The notes below the pieces were generated by a model that saw only the letters and a program-made list of their open reading frames with translations, made no database searches and was not told the DNA's origin. Of a stretch of 64,000 bases of DNA, positions 17,283 to 26,895 are shown one piece after another (within the stretch, counting starts at the first letter, position 1; each line of letters starts with the position of its first letter). Where the stretch lies: the NCBI RefSeq assembly GCF_023156505.1, contig NZ_JALNMJ010000006.1:62001-126000 (forward strand), in the 5' to 3' direction. This stretch comes from Roseibium sediminicola (GTDB taxonomy: Bacteria > Pseudomonadota > Alphaproteobacteria > Rhizobiales > Stappiaceae). The position numbers and the translations under genes are program-made.

Positions 17283-18425
17283 ATGAAACCTGTTCTTGTT
17301 CGTCTCTTGCTGCCGCTGCTCGCCGTCCTTCTGGCCGCGAGTGCCGCCCAGGCCGCCAGCACCGCGCTGATCATCGGCAACTCGGCCTATCAGGACGTGA
17401 CCCCGCTCGACAATCCGGCGAGCGACGCGGCGCTGGCCTCGCGCACGTTTGCGGCGCTCGGCTTCGACACCGAGGTCGTTCTGGATGCCGACGCGGCGGC
17501 GATGCGCGCCGCCCTGGCGGCGTTCAAGGCAAGGGCTGCCGGGGCCGAGGTTGCCGCAATCTTCTATGCGGGCCACGGGGTGCAGGCCAACAACGTCAAC
17601 TACCTGCTGCCCACAGACACCGGTGCGGCCACAAAGGAACAGTTCGAACAGACGGCAATCCGGATGGAGGAATTTCTGGACGCGCTCTCGGCCACCAAAG
17701 GGGTCAAGCTGCTCATCGTCGATGCATGCCGCGACAATCCCTTTGCCGCCGCCCGCGCCCTTGCCAGGGGTTTCAAGAGCGATGCCAAGGGCCTGGCCCG
17801 GGTCAATCACCAGCTCCAGGATCTGATGGTGGTCTATTCGGCCCAGCCCAATCACCAGGCGCTTGACGGGGAGGGCGACAACAGCCCCTTCATGGAGGCC
17901 TTTTCGGCCGTAATGACCGCCAAGGAAAACGTCCGCCTCACCGAGGCGCTGATCGACATCACCAACTTTGTGCGCACCAAGACGGCCGACAAGCAGCTGC
18001 CCTATACCGAAGGCACGCTGTCGGTGCATGTCCAGCTGACACGGCAGGAACCGTTGCAGACGGCAGCTGAACCGTCGGCCTGTCCGGCGGATGGCGAGGT
18101 CCTGTCCTTGCAGGATCTCGAAGACTACATGGAGTTCGACGACGGACCACCGGGCCTGGTGGTGAGCGATGCCGGCAAAAACCTCCTGGAACTTTGCCTG
18201 AAGGACGGCGCGATCCTGGTGCATGGCAGTTATGACGAGCGTTTCTCGCCCGCCGATCTGCGCAACAAGGAAAACGAGGGGGCCGGCTATTATTTCAAGA
18301 CCGCCGACGGCGGCGATGCCCATCTGTGGTTCTATGCCGACGACGACGCCGAGGCCCCGGCCCAGCTCGGCATTTACGTGAACGGGGACGAGGTCACCTG
18401 GATCACCACCGGCTGGGTCTTCTGA
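17283..18425 (+). CDS. Secreted caspase-fold (C14) protease
   Basis: 380 residues from the ATG at 17283. A signal peptide (cleavage near AQA-AS) is followed by a caspase-like domain: 'ALIIGNSAYQ', the catalytic His98 in FYAGHGVQ and the catalytic Cys149 in VDACRDNP. The dyad is intact. Bacterial metacaspase-type (orthocaspase) proteins usually cleave after Arg/Lys. The C-terminal ~110 residues (from about 'LSLQDLEDYMEF') form a beta-rich acidic domain I do not recognise, possibly for substrate or envelope binding. The gene lies 121 bases before an OmpA-family gene on the same strand, so a joint envelope role is possible. Confidence 0.88.
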   Translation: MKPVLVRLLLPLLAVLLAASAAQAASTALIIGNSAYQDVTPLDNPASDAALASRTFAALGFDTEVVLDADAAAMRAALAAFKARAAGAEVAAIFYAGHGVQANNVNYLLPTDTGAATKEQFEQTAIRMEEFLDALSATKGVKLLIVDACRDNPFAAARALARGFKSDAKGLARVNHQLQDLMVVYSAQPNHQALDGEGDNSPFMEAFSAVMTAKENVRLTEALIDITNFVRTKTADKQLPYTEGTLSVHVQLTRQEPLQTAAEPSACPADGEVLSLQDLEDYMEFDDGPPGLVVSDAGKNLLELCLKDGAILVHGSYDERFSPADLRNKENEGAGYYFKTADGGDAHLWFYADDDAEAPAQLGIYVNGDEVTWITTGWVF

Positions 18426-18546
18426 TTTTCTGATCGTGCGCGCGCGAAGAGCGCAGAAGTTTTTCCGAGCCCTGGAACAAATGCGGGTGGCGGTTGTTTA
18501 CCAGATGGCAGCGTCCTCTCCGGTGCGCTCCGGAGAGGAAATTCAA

Positions 18547-20457
18547 ATGACGCCGAAATTGCTCAAGAATTCGACCGCGCTGGCACTGGTCAGCCTTCTC
18601 TGCCTGCCCGTTCCGCACACCGCATCTCTGGCCCAGCAAGCCGACGTGGATTGCGCCACAAATCCCGGCCGGGAAGGCTGCCCGCCAGGCGCTGCGGCTG
18701 AAGGAGCGGTGGAGCAGAGCGAACCGGTGACGGACGCGGCCGGGCAAGGGCAGCCTCCGGCGGAAACGCCGGAGGCTGATCTCCCCTCCGAGGCGGCTCC
18801 TGTAGAAGAGGCGGCGCCCGAGCCGCAACCGGCTGCCGAAGAACCACCGCAGGCAGAAGCAGCGGCCCCTGCTACCGAGCCGCCCGCCGCGGAAATCCCG
18901 GAGCCAGCGGAAACGCCGGCGCCCGCCGAGAGCGTGCTTGAACCGGAGCCTGCACCTGAGGTGGAAGATGCGGCGCCTCCCGCAACCAACGACACCGCAC
19001 CTGCCGAAGCCCCGGCTGCCGAGGAGATAGTGCCGGAGGCCCAGGAAGAAACCGCGGCCCCCGAAGCCCGTGAACCGGAAACACAGGAGCCCGCAACTCT
19101 GGGAACGGAAGCTTCTGCCCCTGAAGCCCCGGCGGAAAAGCCCGAGGCGCCGGCCGTGGAAACGACGCCTGAAGAAAAACCGGCGGCCACGCTGGAAGCA
19201 CCTGCGGAAGCCCCCGCCGAGAAACCCGGGTCCTCGACCGAAGAGACGGTTCCCGACGAGAAGCCGGCTGCGGAAGAAACCCAGTCCGGCCAGGCGGACG
19301 GCGAGCAGCCGGCCGGAGAACCGGAGACACCCGCTGAGGCCGCTCAGTCCGAAGAGCAGCCGGCGGCTGCGGCAGAGCCGGAAGAGCCGACCGAGGCGAA
19401 TGCCGAAGTGACCGGGGAGCCGGGTGAGCCGATCGAGGTGCAGCAAAGCGCAGAAGCAGAAGAACCGGCTGCCGTGGTCGACGATGATGCCAGCGAGGCG
19501 CAGCGCGCCGAAATCCGGCAGCGGGAGGAACGCCGCCGCGACGAGGCCCGGGACCGCCGTCTGGAGCTTCTCGGAGCCGCCGCGGTCGGCGTCGGCATCG
19601 GCATGCTGATCCCGGCGCTTGGCGGCAAGGTGGTCGAGGACCAGGGCGACCGCATCATCGTGGAACGGGACGGCGAGTATTACGTACGCAAGGATGAAAA
19701 CAGCCTGCTGCGCTACGGTGACGCGGAATTCAAGGCGGAGCGCCTGCGCGGCGGCCGCACCCGCGAGACGGTGACCCGGCGCAATGGTGTCCGCATCGTC
19801 ACCATCCGCGACGAGGGCGGTTACGTTCTCTACCGGTCGCGCATCCTGCCGGATGGCCGGGAATTCGTCCTGATCGACAACCGCGGCCATGACCGCCTCC
19901 GCCGCAACTGGGACCGCGAACTGCCGCCGCTGGACATCGGCATTCCGCGCGAGCGTTACATCGTTCCGGCCGGCCGGGCAGACTATGACCTGATCTACCA
20001 GACGTTTGCCGCACCGCCGGTGGAGCCTGTCGAACAGGCCTATTCCCTGCGCGAGGTGCGTGAAAGCGAGCGGCTGCGCGACAAGATGCGCCGGGTCGAC
20101 CTGGACACGATCACCTTCGACACGGGCAGCGCCGTGGTGCGCCGCAGCCAGGTTCCGCTTCTGGAGGACATTGCCCGCGCGTCCGTCGCGCTTATCGAGC
20201 AGGACCCGACCACCGTTCTTCTGGTGGAGGGCCACACGGACGCGGTCGGCTCGGACATTTCCAACCTGGCGCTGTCCGACCGCCGCGCGGAGACCGTCGC
20301 CCGCATTCTGGCGGAAGTCTACGACGTGCCGCCGGAGAACATGGTCGTCCAGGGTTATGGCGAGGATTACCTGAAGATCGACACGCAGGCCGCGGAAGAA
20401 CGCAACCGCCGCGTGACGCTCCGCAACATCACGCCGCTTCTAAGCGCGCGCAAATAG
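18547..20457 (+). CDS. OmpA-family outer-membrane protein with long Pro/Glu/Ala spacer
   Basis: 636 residues from the ATG at 18547, behind GGAGAGGAA. Signal peptide to about 'TASLA-QQ'. Residues ~40-320 are a low-complexity Pro/Glu/Ala spacer. An Arg/Glu helix and a short Gly-rich hydrophobic segment (AAVGVGIGMLIPALGG) follow, then a beta-rich linker. The C-terminal OmpA/MotB domain reads ITFDTGSAVVRR, EGHTDAVGSD, LSDRRAETVARIL and GYGEDYLKI. The domain binds peptidoglycan, and the extended spacer could reach across the periplasm. An N-terminal eight-strand barrel is absent. Ends 'SARK', then a strong stem-loop. Confidence 0.88.
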   Translation: MTPKLLKNSTALALVSLLCLPVPHTASLAQQADVDCATNPGREGCPPGAAAEGAVEQSEPVTDAAGQGQPPAETPEADLPSEAAPVEEAAPEPQPAAEEPPQAEAAAPATEPPAAEIPEPAETPAPAESVLEPEPAPEVEDAAPPATNDTAPAEAPAAEEIVPEAQEETAAPEAREPETQEPATLGTEASAPEAPAEKPEAPAVETTPEEKPAATLEAPAEAPAEKPGSSTEETVPDEKPAAEETQSGQADGEQPAGEPETPAEAAQSEEQPAAAAEPEEPTEANAEVTGEPGEPIEVQQSAEAEEPAAVVDDDASEAQRAEIRQREERRRDEARDRRLELLGAAAVGVGIGMLIPALGGKVVEDQGDRIIVERDGEYYVRKDENSLLRYGDAEFKAERLRGGRTRETVTRRNGVRIVTIRDEGGYVLYRSRILPDGREFVLIDNRGHDRLRRNWDRELPPLDIGIPRERYIVPAGRADYDLIYQTFAAPPVEPVEQAYSLREVRESERLRDKMRRVDLDTITFDTGSAVVRRSQVPLLEDIARASVALIEQDPTTVLLVEGHTDAVGSDISNLALSDRRAETVARILAEVYDVPPENMVVQGYGEDYLKIDTQAAEERNRRVTLRNITPLLSARK

Positions 20458-20467
20458 GCAACGGACA

Positions 20468-20496
20468 GCGCGGTGCCGCACAAGGCGGCACCGCGC
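20468..20496 (+). terminator. Stem-loop after OmpA gene
   Basis: A perfect 12-bp stem GCGCGGTGCCGC / GCGGCACCGCGC with a 5-base loop, ten bases after the OmpA stop. No T-run follows, so it may be a weak terminator or mainly protect the mRNA 3' end. Confidence 0.6.
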
Positions 20497-20733
20497 CTCG
20501 ATCTGGTTGCGGTGCGGGCCGACCGTGTTGTGGCCGGCTGAAACTGGCTTCAGTGGATGGATGCGCTCCTGTCACATCTGACATTGACATTCTTCACCGG
20601 CCTCGCTCATGTGAGCGCGCCGGACCGGCCGGGCAGCCAGAGCGCCGGGACGGCAGAAAACAGCGAATTCGACAAGCGCTCCCAAGGGCAGGGGCCGCGT
20701 TCGGACCACAAACAGAATTTTTCGGAGGCCATC

Positions 20734-20907
20734 ATGCGACTGACACCCCCATCCCTCATCGTGTTCCTGATTTCCCTGGCGCTGTTCGTCGTCGCCGTCC
20801 TGCCGATGCTGGGCGTCGCCATCCCGAGCATCGGCATCTCCACGATCCACCTCCTGATCGGCTCCTGGGCCGTACTGGCGGCCGGGGTGCTGTTCAAGGG
20901 GATCTGA
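20734..20907 (+). CDS. 57-residue two-helix membrane protein
   Basis: The start is the ATG at 20734, directly behind GGAGG. The protein has two hydrophobic helices (about 8-27 and 35-54) separated by a Pro/Gly turn, with little else. The size and layout match short inner-membrane proteins common in Rhizobiales. Function unknown. Longer upstream frames are not supported by a ribosome site. Confidence 0.65.
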   Translation: MRLTPPSLIVFLISLALFVVAVLPMLGVAIPSIGISTIHLLIGSWAVLAAGVLFKGI

Positions 20908-20917
20908 GGCAGGAAAT

Positions 20918-21120
20918 GCGGAGCTCGCTGCGCTCGCGCTGATGCGCTGGTTTCCGGATCGGCGCGCAACTTCGCTGCACTTGTCCGGAAGGACGGAGTG
21001 GGTGGGAAGAAACGCTACTCCTCCAACGTCCTTCCGGATGGTCTGCAGCGGATGCTGCATGGCCATATCGGGAGCTTGTGCCCGGCTTAAACGGGCATCC
21101 AGCGCTTGAGAGTGAGCGCA
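20918..21120. repeat. Degenerate palindromic repeat, left copy
   Basis: Carries sequence related to the three tandem units at 21499-22113: a 'cgctgcgctc...cggatcggcgcg...cacttgtccgga' half, then a 'ccttccggatggtctgcagcg' half in inverse order. The two halves sit to the left of the GIY-YIG gene. Confidence 0.6.
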
Positions 21121-21129
21121 GCGAACGCC

Positions 21130-21417
21130 TTATCCAAATCCCGTTGCCGTCAAATCACACCAATCGGGATTGCCGCCTTCGATCAACTCGATCTTCCAGG
21201 CCCGCTTCCATTTCTTCAGTTGTTTCTCCCGGGCAATCGCGTCACTGACGAGATCAAACGCCTCCGCATAGACAAGCCGTCTGACGCCATAGGTGCTGGA
21301 AAAGCCGTCAACCAACCCCTTCTGATGCTCGAACAATCGCCGAGGCAGGTCGCTTGTCACACCGACATAAAGTGTGCCGTTCCGTTTCGAGGCAAGGATG
21401 TAGACATGGGCGGGCAT
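21130..21417 (-). CDS. GIY-YIG nuclease-domain protein (UPF0213/YhbQ-like)
   Basis: 95 residues, start ATG at 21417. 'VYILASKRNGTLYVGVTSDLPRR' is the GIY-YIG core in the VYIL...YVGVT form, with the catalytic Arg following. 'EAIAREKQLKKWKRAWKIELIE' is the usual C-terminal helix, seen here as DAIAREKQLKKWKR. Small stand-alone members are common in alphaproteobacteria; their cellular role is unclear (DNA repair or recombination is often suggested). It lies inside a cluster of palindromic repeats, with related repeat halves on both sides. Confidence 0.85.
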   Translation of the reverse strand: MPAHVYILASKRNGTLYVGVTSDLPRRLFEHQKGLVDGFSSTYGVRRLVYAEAFDLVSDAIAREKQLKKWKRAWKIELIEGGNPDWCDLTATGFG

Positions 21418-21498
21418 TCTGCAATCATTTCGCGAATAGCTAGATTGTGCAATCTGAATTGCATTTTCTGCCCTTGCAGCAACTCCACCCCCTCCACC

Positions 21499-22113
21499 GT
21501 CATTCCGGACGGTCTGCAGCGTCAGCTGCATGGCCAGATCCGGAACCCAGACATCTTTCGCGCCAAAGACGCGTCCTTCTTCAATTTGAAGAGATTGATT
21601 GGATTTGGAGTTCGCTGCGCTCACACTGACGCGCTGGGTTCCGGATCGGCGCGCAGCGTAGCTGCACTTGTCCGGAATGACGGGAGGAGAGACAGAACAC
21701 CACCCTCTCCTCCGTCATTCCGGACGGTCTGCAGCGCAGCTGCATGGCCAGATCCGGAACCCAGACATCTTTGGCGCCAAAGACGCGTCCTTCTTCAATG
21801 TGAAGAGATTGATTGGATTTGGAGTTCGCCGCGCTCACGCTGACGCGCTGGGTTCCGGATCGGCGCGCAGCGTAGCTGCACTTGTCCGGAATGACGGGAG
21901 GAGAGACAGAACACCACCCTCTCCTCCGTCATTCCGGACGGTCTGCAGCGTCAGCTGCATGGCCAGATCCGGAACCCAGACATCTTTCGCGCCGCAGGCG
22001 CGTCCTTTTTCAATGTGAAGAAGCTGATTGGTTTTGGAGTTCGCTGCGCTCACACTGACGCGCTGGGTTCCGGATCGGAATGGAGCGGGCTGCACTTGTC
22101 CGGAATGACGGTG
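21499..22113. repeat. Three tandem ~214-bp palindromic repeat units
   Basis: Units begin near 21499, 21714 and 21928 with GTCATTCCGGACGGTCTGC and end with TTGTCCGGAATGAC. Each unit has near-complementary ends (CATTCCGGA ... TCCGGAATG) and a second inner pair (GATCCGGAACCCAG / CTGGGTTCCGGATC) around an A/T-richer centre. They are therefore nested palindromes. Copies are almost identical, with a few substitutions and small indels, which points to recent duplication. Frames in them encode the same meaningless peptide repeatedly and are not genes. Confidence 0.9.
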
Positions 22114-22132
22114 GAGAGCGAGGGACTCCCGC

Positions 22133-22507
22133 TCACCCGTTCAGCCAGATCACCCCGGCAATGATCAGAACGAAAACCACGGCAATCGCCACCAGCGTCT
22201 GGGTGTCCGGGCCGGGGCTTTTGCCGGGCGGCGGGCGGAAGAATTTCTCGTCCGGGTCCTCGTTCGGATCGGGTGCCGGTTCCGGCCGGGCCTTCGGCTT
22301 GACCAGCTTCAGCACCAAAAACAGGAACAGGATCGCCGTGACGATCGCCATGAGCGGCCCGACGGTCACGGCGACCCCCATGGCGATGCCGCCATTCATG
22401 TCCCGTCCCTCGATCGCGACGAAGATCGGATAGGCGGTGAAAAACGCGCCGACATAACCGACAACGGCCCCGACAATGGCACCCAGAATGGCCAGGATGG
22501 CGCGCAT
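22133..22507 (-). CDS. Small three-helix membrane protein
   Basis: 124 residues, start ATG at 22507 behind GGGGGAG. Hydrophobic helices at about 3-29, 43-68 and 103-122 are joined by a Pro/Asp/Lys-rich cytoplasmic-type loop (KPKARPEPAPDPNEDPDE). No family recognised. It stands alone between the repeat array and uvrB. Confidence 0.7.
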   Translation of the reverse strand: MRAILAILGAIVGAVVGYVGAFFTAYPIFVAIEGRDMNGGIAMGVAVTVGPLMAIVTAILFLFLVLKLVKPKARPEPAPDPNEDPDEKFFRPPPGKSPGPDTQTLVAIAVVFVLIIAGVIWLNG

Positions 22508-22629
22508 TTGTTGGTCTCCCCCAGTAACTGCGAGAGAAGGTTAGCCTGCGAAGGGGAGGCTGCAAAGCGGGTTGGTGCGACGATGCGGTCGAGCCGGTTT
22601 CATTGAAGGCATAGGCTGCGCCAACCCTC

Positions 22630-22660
22630 TGACGTCACCCCGGACTTGATCCGGGGCCTA
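22630..22660. repeat. Short palindrome CCCCGGA...TCCGGGG
   Basis: 'ACCCCGGACTTGATCCGGGG' is a compact inverted repeat of a kind common between genes in alphaproteobacteria. It lies 27 bases beyond the uvrB stop and could help end transcription there, but it has no T-run. Confidence 0.5.
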
Positions 22661-22686
22661 CTCGTTGCCAGAGCCTAAGCCGGTTC

Positions 22687-25644
22687 CTACCGCCCCGGTC
22701 GCCCACTCTTCTTCGGCCGGCCGCGCCGCCGTTTCTCCTCCGCCGGATCCTCGTAAGACCCCGCCCCGATCTTGCCCCGCACCACCGGTTTCGGATCGTC
22801 GGAACCCAGCGGGACTTCCGTCCGGCCCACCGTCATCTCGTCCAGTGAATTCTTGCGCACCCTGGCGCTGGGGGCGGGCAGGGCGTTCTTGTCCCTGGCG
22901 GCTTTCGCCTTGTCGCGGGCGGTGAGTTTTTTCTTGCCGCTTGCCCCTTCCTTGGTGCCGCCGGCGCCGAATTTGCGGTCGCCCCTGTAGCCGCCGGACT
23001 TGCCGTCGATGTCGGACTGGCGCGCCATGGCGTCGTCGGCCACCGCCAGTTCGGTTTCCTGGAGGCGCTTGATCTCGTCGCGCAGGCGCGCGGCGGTCTC
23101 GAAGTCGAGATCGGCGGCGGCGTCGCGCATCTGTTTTTCCAGGTCCTCGATATGGGCGGCCAGATTGTGGCCGACCAGCGAGCCCTGCTCGGCGAAACCG
23201 GCATCGACCGTGACATGGTCCTGCTCGTAGACGCTGTCGAGAATGTCGGCGATGTTGCGCTTGACGCTTTCCGGGGTAATGCCGTGTTCGGCATTGTAAG
23301 CCAGCTGCTTCTCGCGGCGGCGGTTGGTCTCCGCGATCGCCCGCTCCATGGAGCCGGTCATGTTGTCGGCGTAGAGAATGACCTTGCCGTCGACGTTACG
23401 GGCGGCGCGGCCGATGGTCTGGATCAGCGAGGTTTCGGAGCGCAGGAAACCTTCCTTGTCGGCGTCCAGAATGGCGACCAGGGCGCATTCGGGAATGTCG
23501 AGGCCCTCGCGCAGCAGGTTGATGCCGACCAGGACGTCGAAGGCGCCGAGGCGCAGGTCGCGCAGGATCTCGATGCGCTCCAGCGTGTCGATGTCGGAAT
23601 GCATGTAACGCACGCGCACGCCGTTCTCGTGCAGGTATTCGGTCAGGTCCTCGGCCATGCGCTTGGTCAGGGTGGTGACCAGCGTGCGGTAGCCCTTGGC
23701 CGCGACCTCGCGCACCTCGCCCAGGAGATCGTCGACCTGGCTGGTGGCCGGGCGGATGTCGACCGGCGGGTCGATCAGGCCGGTGGGCCGGATCACCTGC
23801 TCTGCGAAGACGCCGCCGGACTGGTCCAGCTCCCAGGAGCCGGGGGTGGCCGAGACCGCGACCGATTGCGGCCGCATGGCGTTCCATTCCTCGAAACGCA
23901 GCGGCCGGTTGTCCATGCAGGAGGGCAGGCGGAAGCCGTATTCGGCCAGCGTCGCCTTGCGGCGGAAGTCGCCCCGGTACATGGCGCCGATCTGCGGAAT
24001 GGTGACATGGCTCTCGTCGGCGAAGACGATGGCGTTGTCGGGCAGGTATTCGAACAGGGTGGGGGGCGGTTCGCCCGGCTTGCGGCCGGTGAGGTAGCGC
24101 GAATAGTTCTCGATGCCCTGGCAGGAGCCGGTCGCCTCCAGCATTTCCAGGTCGAACATGGTGCGCTGTTCCAGGCGCTGCGCCTCCAGCAGGCGGCCGT
24201 GTGTGTTGAGCTCCTCCAGCCTGTGCTTGAGCTCTTCCTTGATCGACTTGACGGCCTGGTTCAGTGTCGGCTTGGGCGTGACATAGTGCGAGTTGGCGTA
24301 GATCTTGACGCTTTTGAGCTCGCCCGACTTCTGTCCTGTCAGCGGATCGAACTCGGTGATCGACTCGATCTCGTCGCCGAACATGGAAATGCGCCAGGCC
24401 GTGTCCTCATAGTGGGCCGGGAACAATTCGATCGTGTCGCCGCGCACCCGGAAGGTGCCGCGCTGGAAGGCGGCGTCGTTGCGCTTGTATTGCAGGGCCA
24501 CCAGGTCGGCGATCAGCTGGCGCTGGTCCATGCGCTCGCCGACCTCGATGGCGAAGGTCATCGCGGTATAGGTTTCGACCGAGCCGATACCGTAGATGCA
24601 GGACACGGACGCAACGATGATGACGTCGTCGCGCTCCAGCAGCGAGCGGGTGGCCGAGTGGCGCATCCGGTCGATCTGCTCGTTGATCGAGCTTTCCTTT
24701 TCGATATAGGTGTCCGTGCGCGGCACATAGGCTTCCGGCTGGTAGTAGTCGTAATAGGAGACGAAATACTCGACCGCGTTGTCCGGGAAGAAGGCCTTGA
24801 ACTCGCCGTAGAGCTGGGCGGCAAGCGTCTTGTTGGGCGCCAGGATCAGGGCCGGGCGCTGGGTGCGTGAAATCACCTGCGCCATGGTGTAGGTCTTGCC
24901 CGAGCCGGTCACCCCGAGCAGCACCTGGGTCTGCTCGCCGCTGTTCATGCCCTCGACGAGGTCGGCGATGGCGGTCGGCTGGTCGCCCTTGGGTTCGTAC
25001 TCGGATTTGAGCACGATCGGCACGCCGCCTTCGGATTTTTCCGGCCGTTCCGGCCGGTGCGGCACCCACAATTCGCCGTTCTTGTGCAGCGGGTTGCCGC
25101 TTTCGATCAGCGCCGACAGGGCTTCCACGGTGGCCGTGGCGCCCTGGTTGCCGGTCAGTTCTCCGAATTTAGATTCCTTGGCCTTCTTCTTGTTGGCCTT
25201 CTTGTGGGCCTTGAGCTCCGCCTCGAGCTTTTCCGCCTCTTCAAGCGTCATGTCGAGGCCGGCGACCGGGTTGAGCCCGCCGGACGCGCGTTCCCGGGCA
25301 CTGTCGGCCTTGCCGATGGAGGTGCCGCGCGCCGACTTCGTCGGCTTGCTTTTCTTTGCGCTCACGGTCGCACCGGCCTTGCGGCCTGACCTCCGTGTGG
25401 GCGCGCCATCAGGCGCGGCGCCCGCTTGGGCTTGCGGGCCTTCGGCCCGGTCCTCTGTGTCCTTGCCAGCGGCCTTTGCCGCCTTCTTCGGCGCAGGCTT
25501 GTCGGCTTCCTCGGAGATTTCGGCGGCCCAGTCGCTGATCGAACCGCTCAAGGGCGCGCCGGAAAGCGGTTTCTGCGGGGCTTCGCCGAAGCCGTCCGGG
25601 GAAGACGTGTCATCGGAGGAGGATTTGGTGGGGCGCTTGCTCAT
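22687..25644 (-). CDS. uvrB: UvrABC excinuclease subunit B
   Basis: 985 residues. The helicase-like core starts near residue 215 ([12 protein letters not shown]), with Walker A GVTGSGKT at 244-251. '[11 protein letters not shown]' and the beta-hairpin region ([15 protein letters not shown]) that clamps damaged DNA follow. Then come '[11 protein letters not shown]' (Walker B-like), '[13 protein letters not shown]' and 'QTIGRAARN', and finally the UVR motif that contacts UvrC/UvrA. Family members are usually about 670-700 residues. Here a ~205-residue Lys/Ala/Ser-rich N-terminal extension and a basic C-terminal tail are added. UvrB verifies damage in nucleotide excision repair. No GTTC-N7-GTTC LexA box was found in the first ~110 bases upstream. 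Confidence 0.97.
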   Translation of the reverse strand: MSKRPTKSSSDDTSSPDGFGEAPQKPLSGAPLSGSISDWAAEISEEADKPAPKKAAKAAGKDTEDRAEGPQAQAGAAPDGAPTRRSGRKAGATVSAKKSKPTKSARGTSIGKADSARERASGGLNPVAGLDMTLEEAEKLEAELKAHKKANKKKAKESKFGELTGNQGATATVEALSALIESGNPLHKNGELWVPHRPERPEKSEGGVPIVLKSEYEPKGDQPTAIADLVEGMNSGEQTQVLLGVTGSGKTYTMAQVISRTQRPALILAPNKTLAAQLYGEFKAFFPDNAVEYFVSYYDYYQPEAYVPRTDTYIEKESSINEQIDRMRHSATRSLLERDDVIIVASVSCIYGIGSVETYTAMTFAIEVGERMDQRQLIADLVALQYKRNDAAFQRGTFRVRGDTIELFPAHYEDTAWRISMFGDEIESITEFDPLTGQKSGELKSVKIYANSHYVTPKPTLNQAVKSIKEELKHRLEELNTHGRLLEAQRLEQRTMFDLEMLEATGSCQGIENYSRYLTGRKPGEPPPTLFEYLPDNAIVFADESHVTIPQIGAMYRGDFRRKATLAEYGFRLPSCMDNRPLRFEEWNAMRPQSVAVSATPGSWELDQSGGVFAEQVIRPTGLIDPPVDIRPATSQVDDLLGEVREVAAKGYRTLVTTLTKRMAEDLTEYLHENGVRVRYMHSDIDTLERIEILRDLRLGAFDVLVGINLLREGLDIPECALVAILDADKEGFLRSETSLIQTIGRAARNVDGKVILYADNMTGSMERAIAETNRRREKQLAYNAEHGITPESVKRNIADILDSVYEQDHVTVDAGFAEQGSLVGHNLAAHIEDLEKQMRDAAADLDFETAARLRDEIKRLQETELAVADDAMARQSDIDGKSGGYRGDRKFGAGGTKEGASGKKKLTARDKAKAARDKNALPAPSARVRKNSLDEMTVGRTEVPLGSDDPKPVVRGKIGAGSYEDPAEEKRRRGRPKKSGRPGR

Positions 25645-25893
25645 GGCCGCAATATGGTCCGGTTGCGCGCGCGAGGAAAGGGGGTGGTTGCGGCTTTGTT
25701 CCGCTTAAAGGCACTTCCTGTCACTCTGCTGACAGAACGGTGTCAGGAGGGGGCTCGTTCACTTGAGACGGCCTGACTTTCCTAGAGCTGCAACCCTAAT
25801 TCAATCATTAGCTGTATTTTCTCATTCTTCTCTTTTTGTTGATATTGTTGTTGCCTTCGATTTAGGATGAATAATTAATTTTCTGCAAACATT

Positions 25894-25919
25894 GCGCGAG
25901 TGGCCGAGTTGGCAGAGTG
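25894..25919 (+). other. tRNA-Leu-like 5' fragment
   Basis: GCGCGAGTGGCCGAGTTGGC and the next bases look like a tRNA acceptor strand plus D-arm of the Leu/Ser type (GCGCGAG, TGGC, GTTGG). No anticodon arm, T-arm (GGTTCAA) or 3' end follows, so this is at best a fragment. It sits at the left edge of an A/T-richer gene pair, where an attachment-site remnant would be expected. Confidence 0.35.
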
Positions 25920-25941
25920 AATTTAGTGGGGCACATTAAAA

Positions 25942-26862
25942 ATGGGATGTATTCAAGCGCAAGATGCGTTTGTGACATGGGCAAATGCAATAATACGAAA
26001 CCTTCGTTCGGCGATCGCTATTGTCAGTTGTTTGGCGATTGGACTTGCGTCTTGCACCACATACAATGGTGTGGCCGAATTTGAACTCTATCGGCGGGCT
26101 TTTGATCAGTCTTACCAAACCGGAAATGCAATTCTGGATATTCTGGCGGGCCAAGAACGAAAAATTTTCCTCAATGCCCATCCGCCACAGACTTCCACCT
26201 TCAACCCGGACAATGCATCCTATTATGTCGATACTGTCGATCCTCCTGGGACCGCAGCCTTTCGGAGAGCACTCGAAAGCGTCAAGACATATAACGACAT
26301 TCTTGCCGGACTGGCATCTGGCGAAGTTGTGGAGGCTTTGTCAGGAAAACTGCTCGGGCTCAACGAAACGCTGAATTCAGCTGCTGCGGAAACGAAAGCG
26401 CTGCTGAACAGCTCGCAACGTGCGAACATTGTTCAGGCAACTGGTTCGATAGGTCAACTGGACGCACGCATAAGGGCTGCCTCCGAGGTTGCCAAATTGG
26501 CACTCAAATACAAGTCGCGCGAAGACTTCAGGCGCTTCGTCAGAGAGTATAATCCGACCGTTATTGAGATCCTGAAGTCTCTTCGTGACGGTACGAGGAT
26601 CATCTTTCCTTCTTTGACCCGTAGCGCACTGAATTCCATCGCCGGCGTCAACCATCAAAAAGTCTCTGCCTACCGGAAGCTTCTTGCCGATTGGGTGATC
26701 AGCTTGGATGCAACGATGGCGGCGTTGAAGCGGGTCTCTGTTGCCATTGAGGCCAATGCGTCTCTCGACAGTACGATATCCGCTTTCAGTAAATCAGCAA
26801 TCGAACTTCAGATTGCGTCGGAGGCAGCTCGAAAGCATTTGGCGGAGGTCGCTGCAAATTAG
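25942..26862 (+). CDS. Putative lipoprotein, mostly helical
   Basis: 306 residues. A 19-residue N-terminal extension precedes a hydrophobic signal segment ending in the lipobox LASC (Cys about 38), followed by TTYNG. The actual start may be later than the ATG at 25942. The rest is predominantly alpha-helical with many Ala/Leu/Ser, no cysteine clusters and no recognised enzyme motif. The codons use more A/T than those of neighbouring genes. It lies 33 bases upstream of the cell-wall hydrolase gene on the same strand and is probably co-transcribed. It could be an inhibitor, anchor or accessory factor for that enzyme; this is inference only. Confidence 0.7.
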   Translation: MGCIQAQDAFVTWANAIIRNLRSAIAIVSCLAIGLASCTTYNGVAEFELYRRAFDQSYQTGNAILDILAGQERKIFLNAHPPQTSTFNPDNASYYVDTVDPPGTAAFRRALESVKTYNDILAGLASGEVVEALSGKLLGLNETLNSAAAETKALLNSSQRANIVQATGSIGQLDARIRAASEVAKLALKYKSREDFRRFVREYNPTVIEILKSLRDGTRIIFPSLTRSALNSIAGVNHQKVSAYRKLLADWVISLDATMAALKRVSVAIEANASLDSTISAFSKSAIELQIASEAARKHLAEVAAN

Positions 26863-26895
26863 TTTGTTTGATCATTTTTATGGAGGAGCGGTGTT

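Noticed and set aside
18403..20235. 610-codon minus-strand frame opposite the OmpA gene
   Set aside because: Arg/Gly/Phe-rich mirror of the Pro/Glu/Ala spacer; no supporting features.
21581..22095. Repeated small frames sharing the peptide SNQSLHIEEGRVFGAKD
   Set aside because: They arise because each ~214-bp palindromic unit carries the same open frame. They have no ribosome site and are repeat sequence, not genes.
23152..24870. 572-codon plus-strand frame opposite uvrB
   Set aside because: Antisense shadow. uvrB motifs on the minus strand are complete.
25680..25770. LexA (SOS) box upstream of uvrB
   Set aside because: GTTC and GAAC occur, but not with the GTTC-N7-GTTC spacing.
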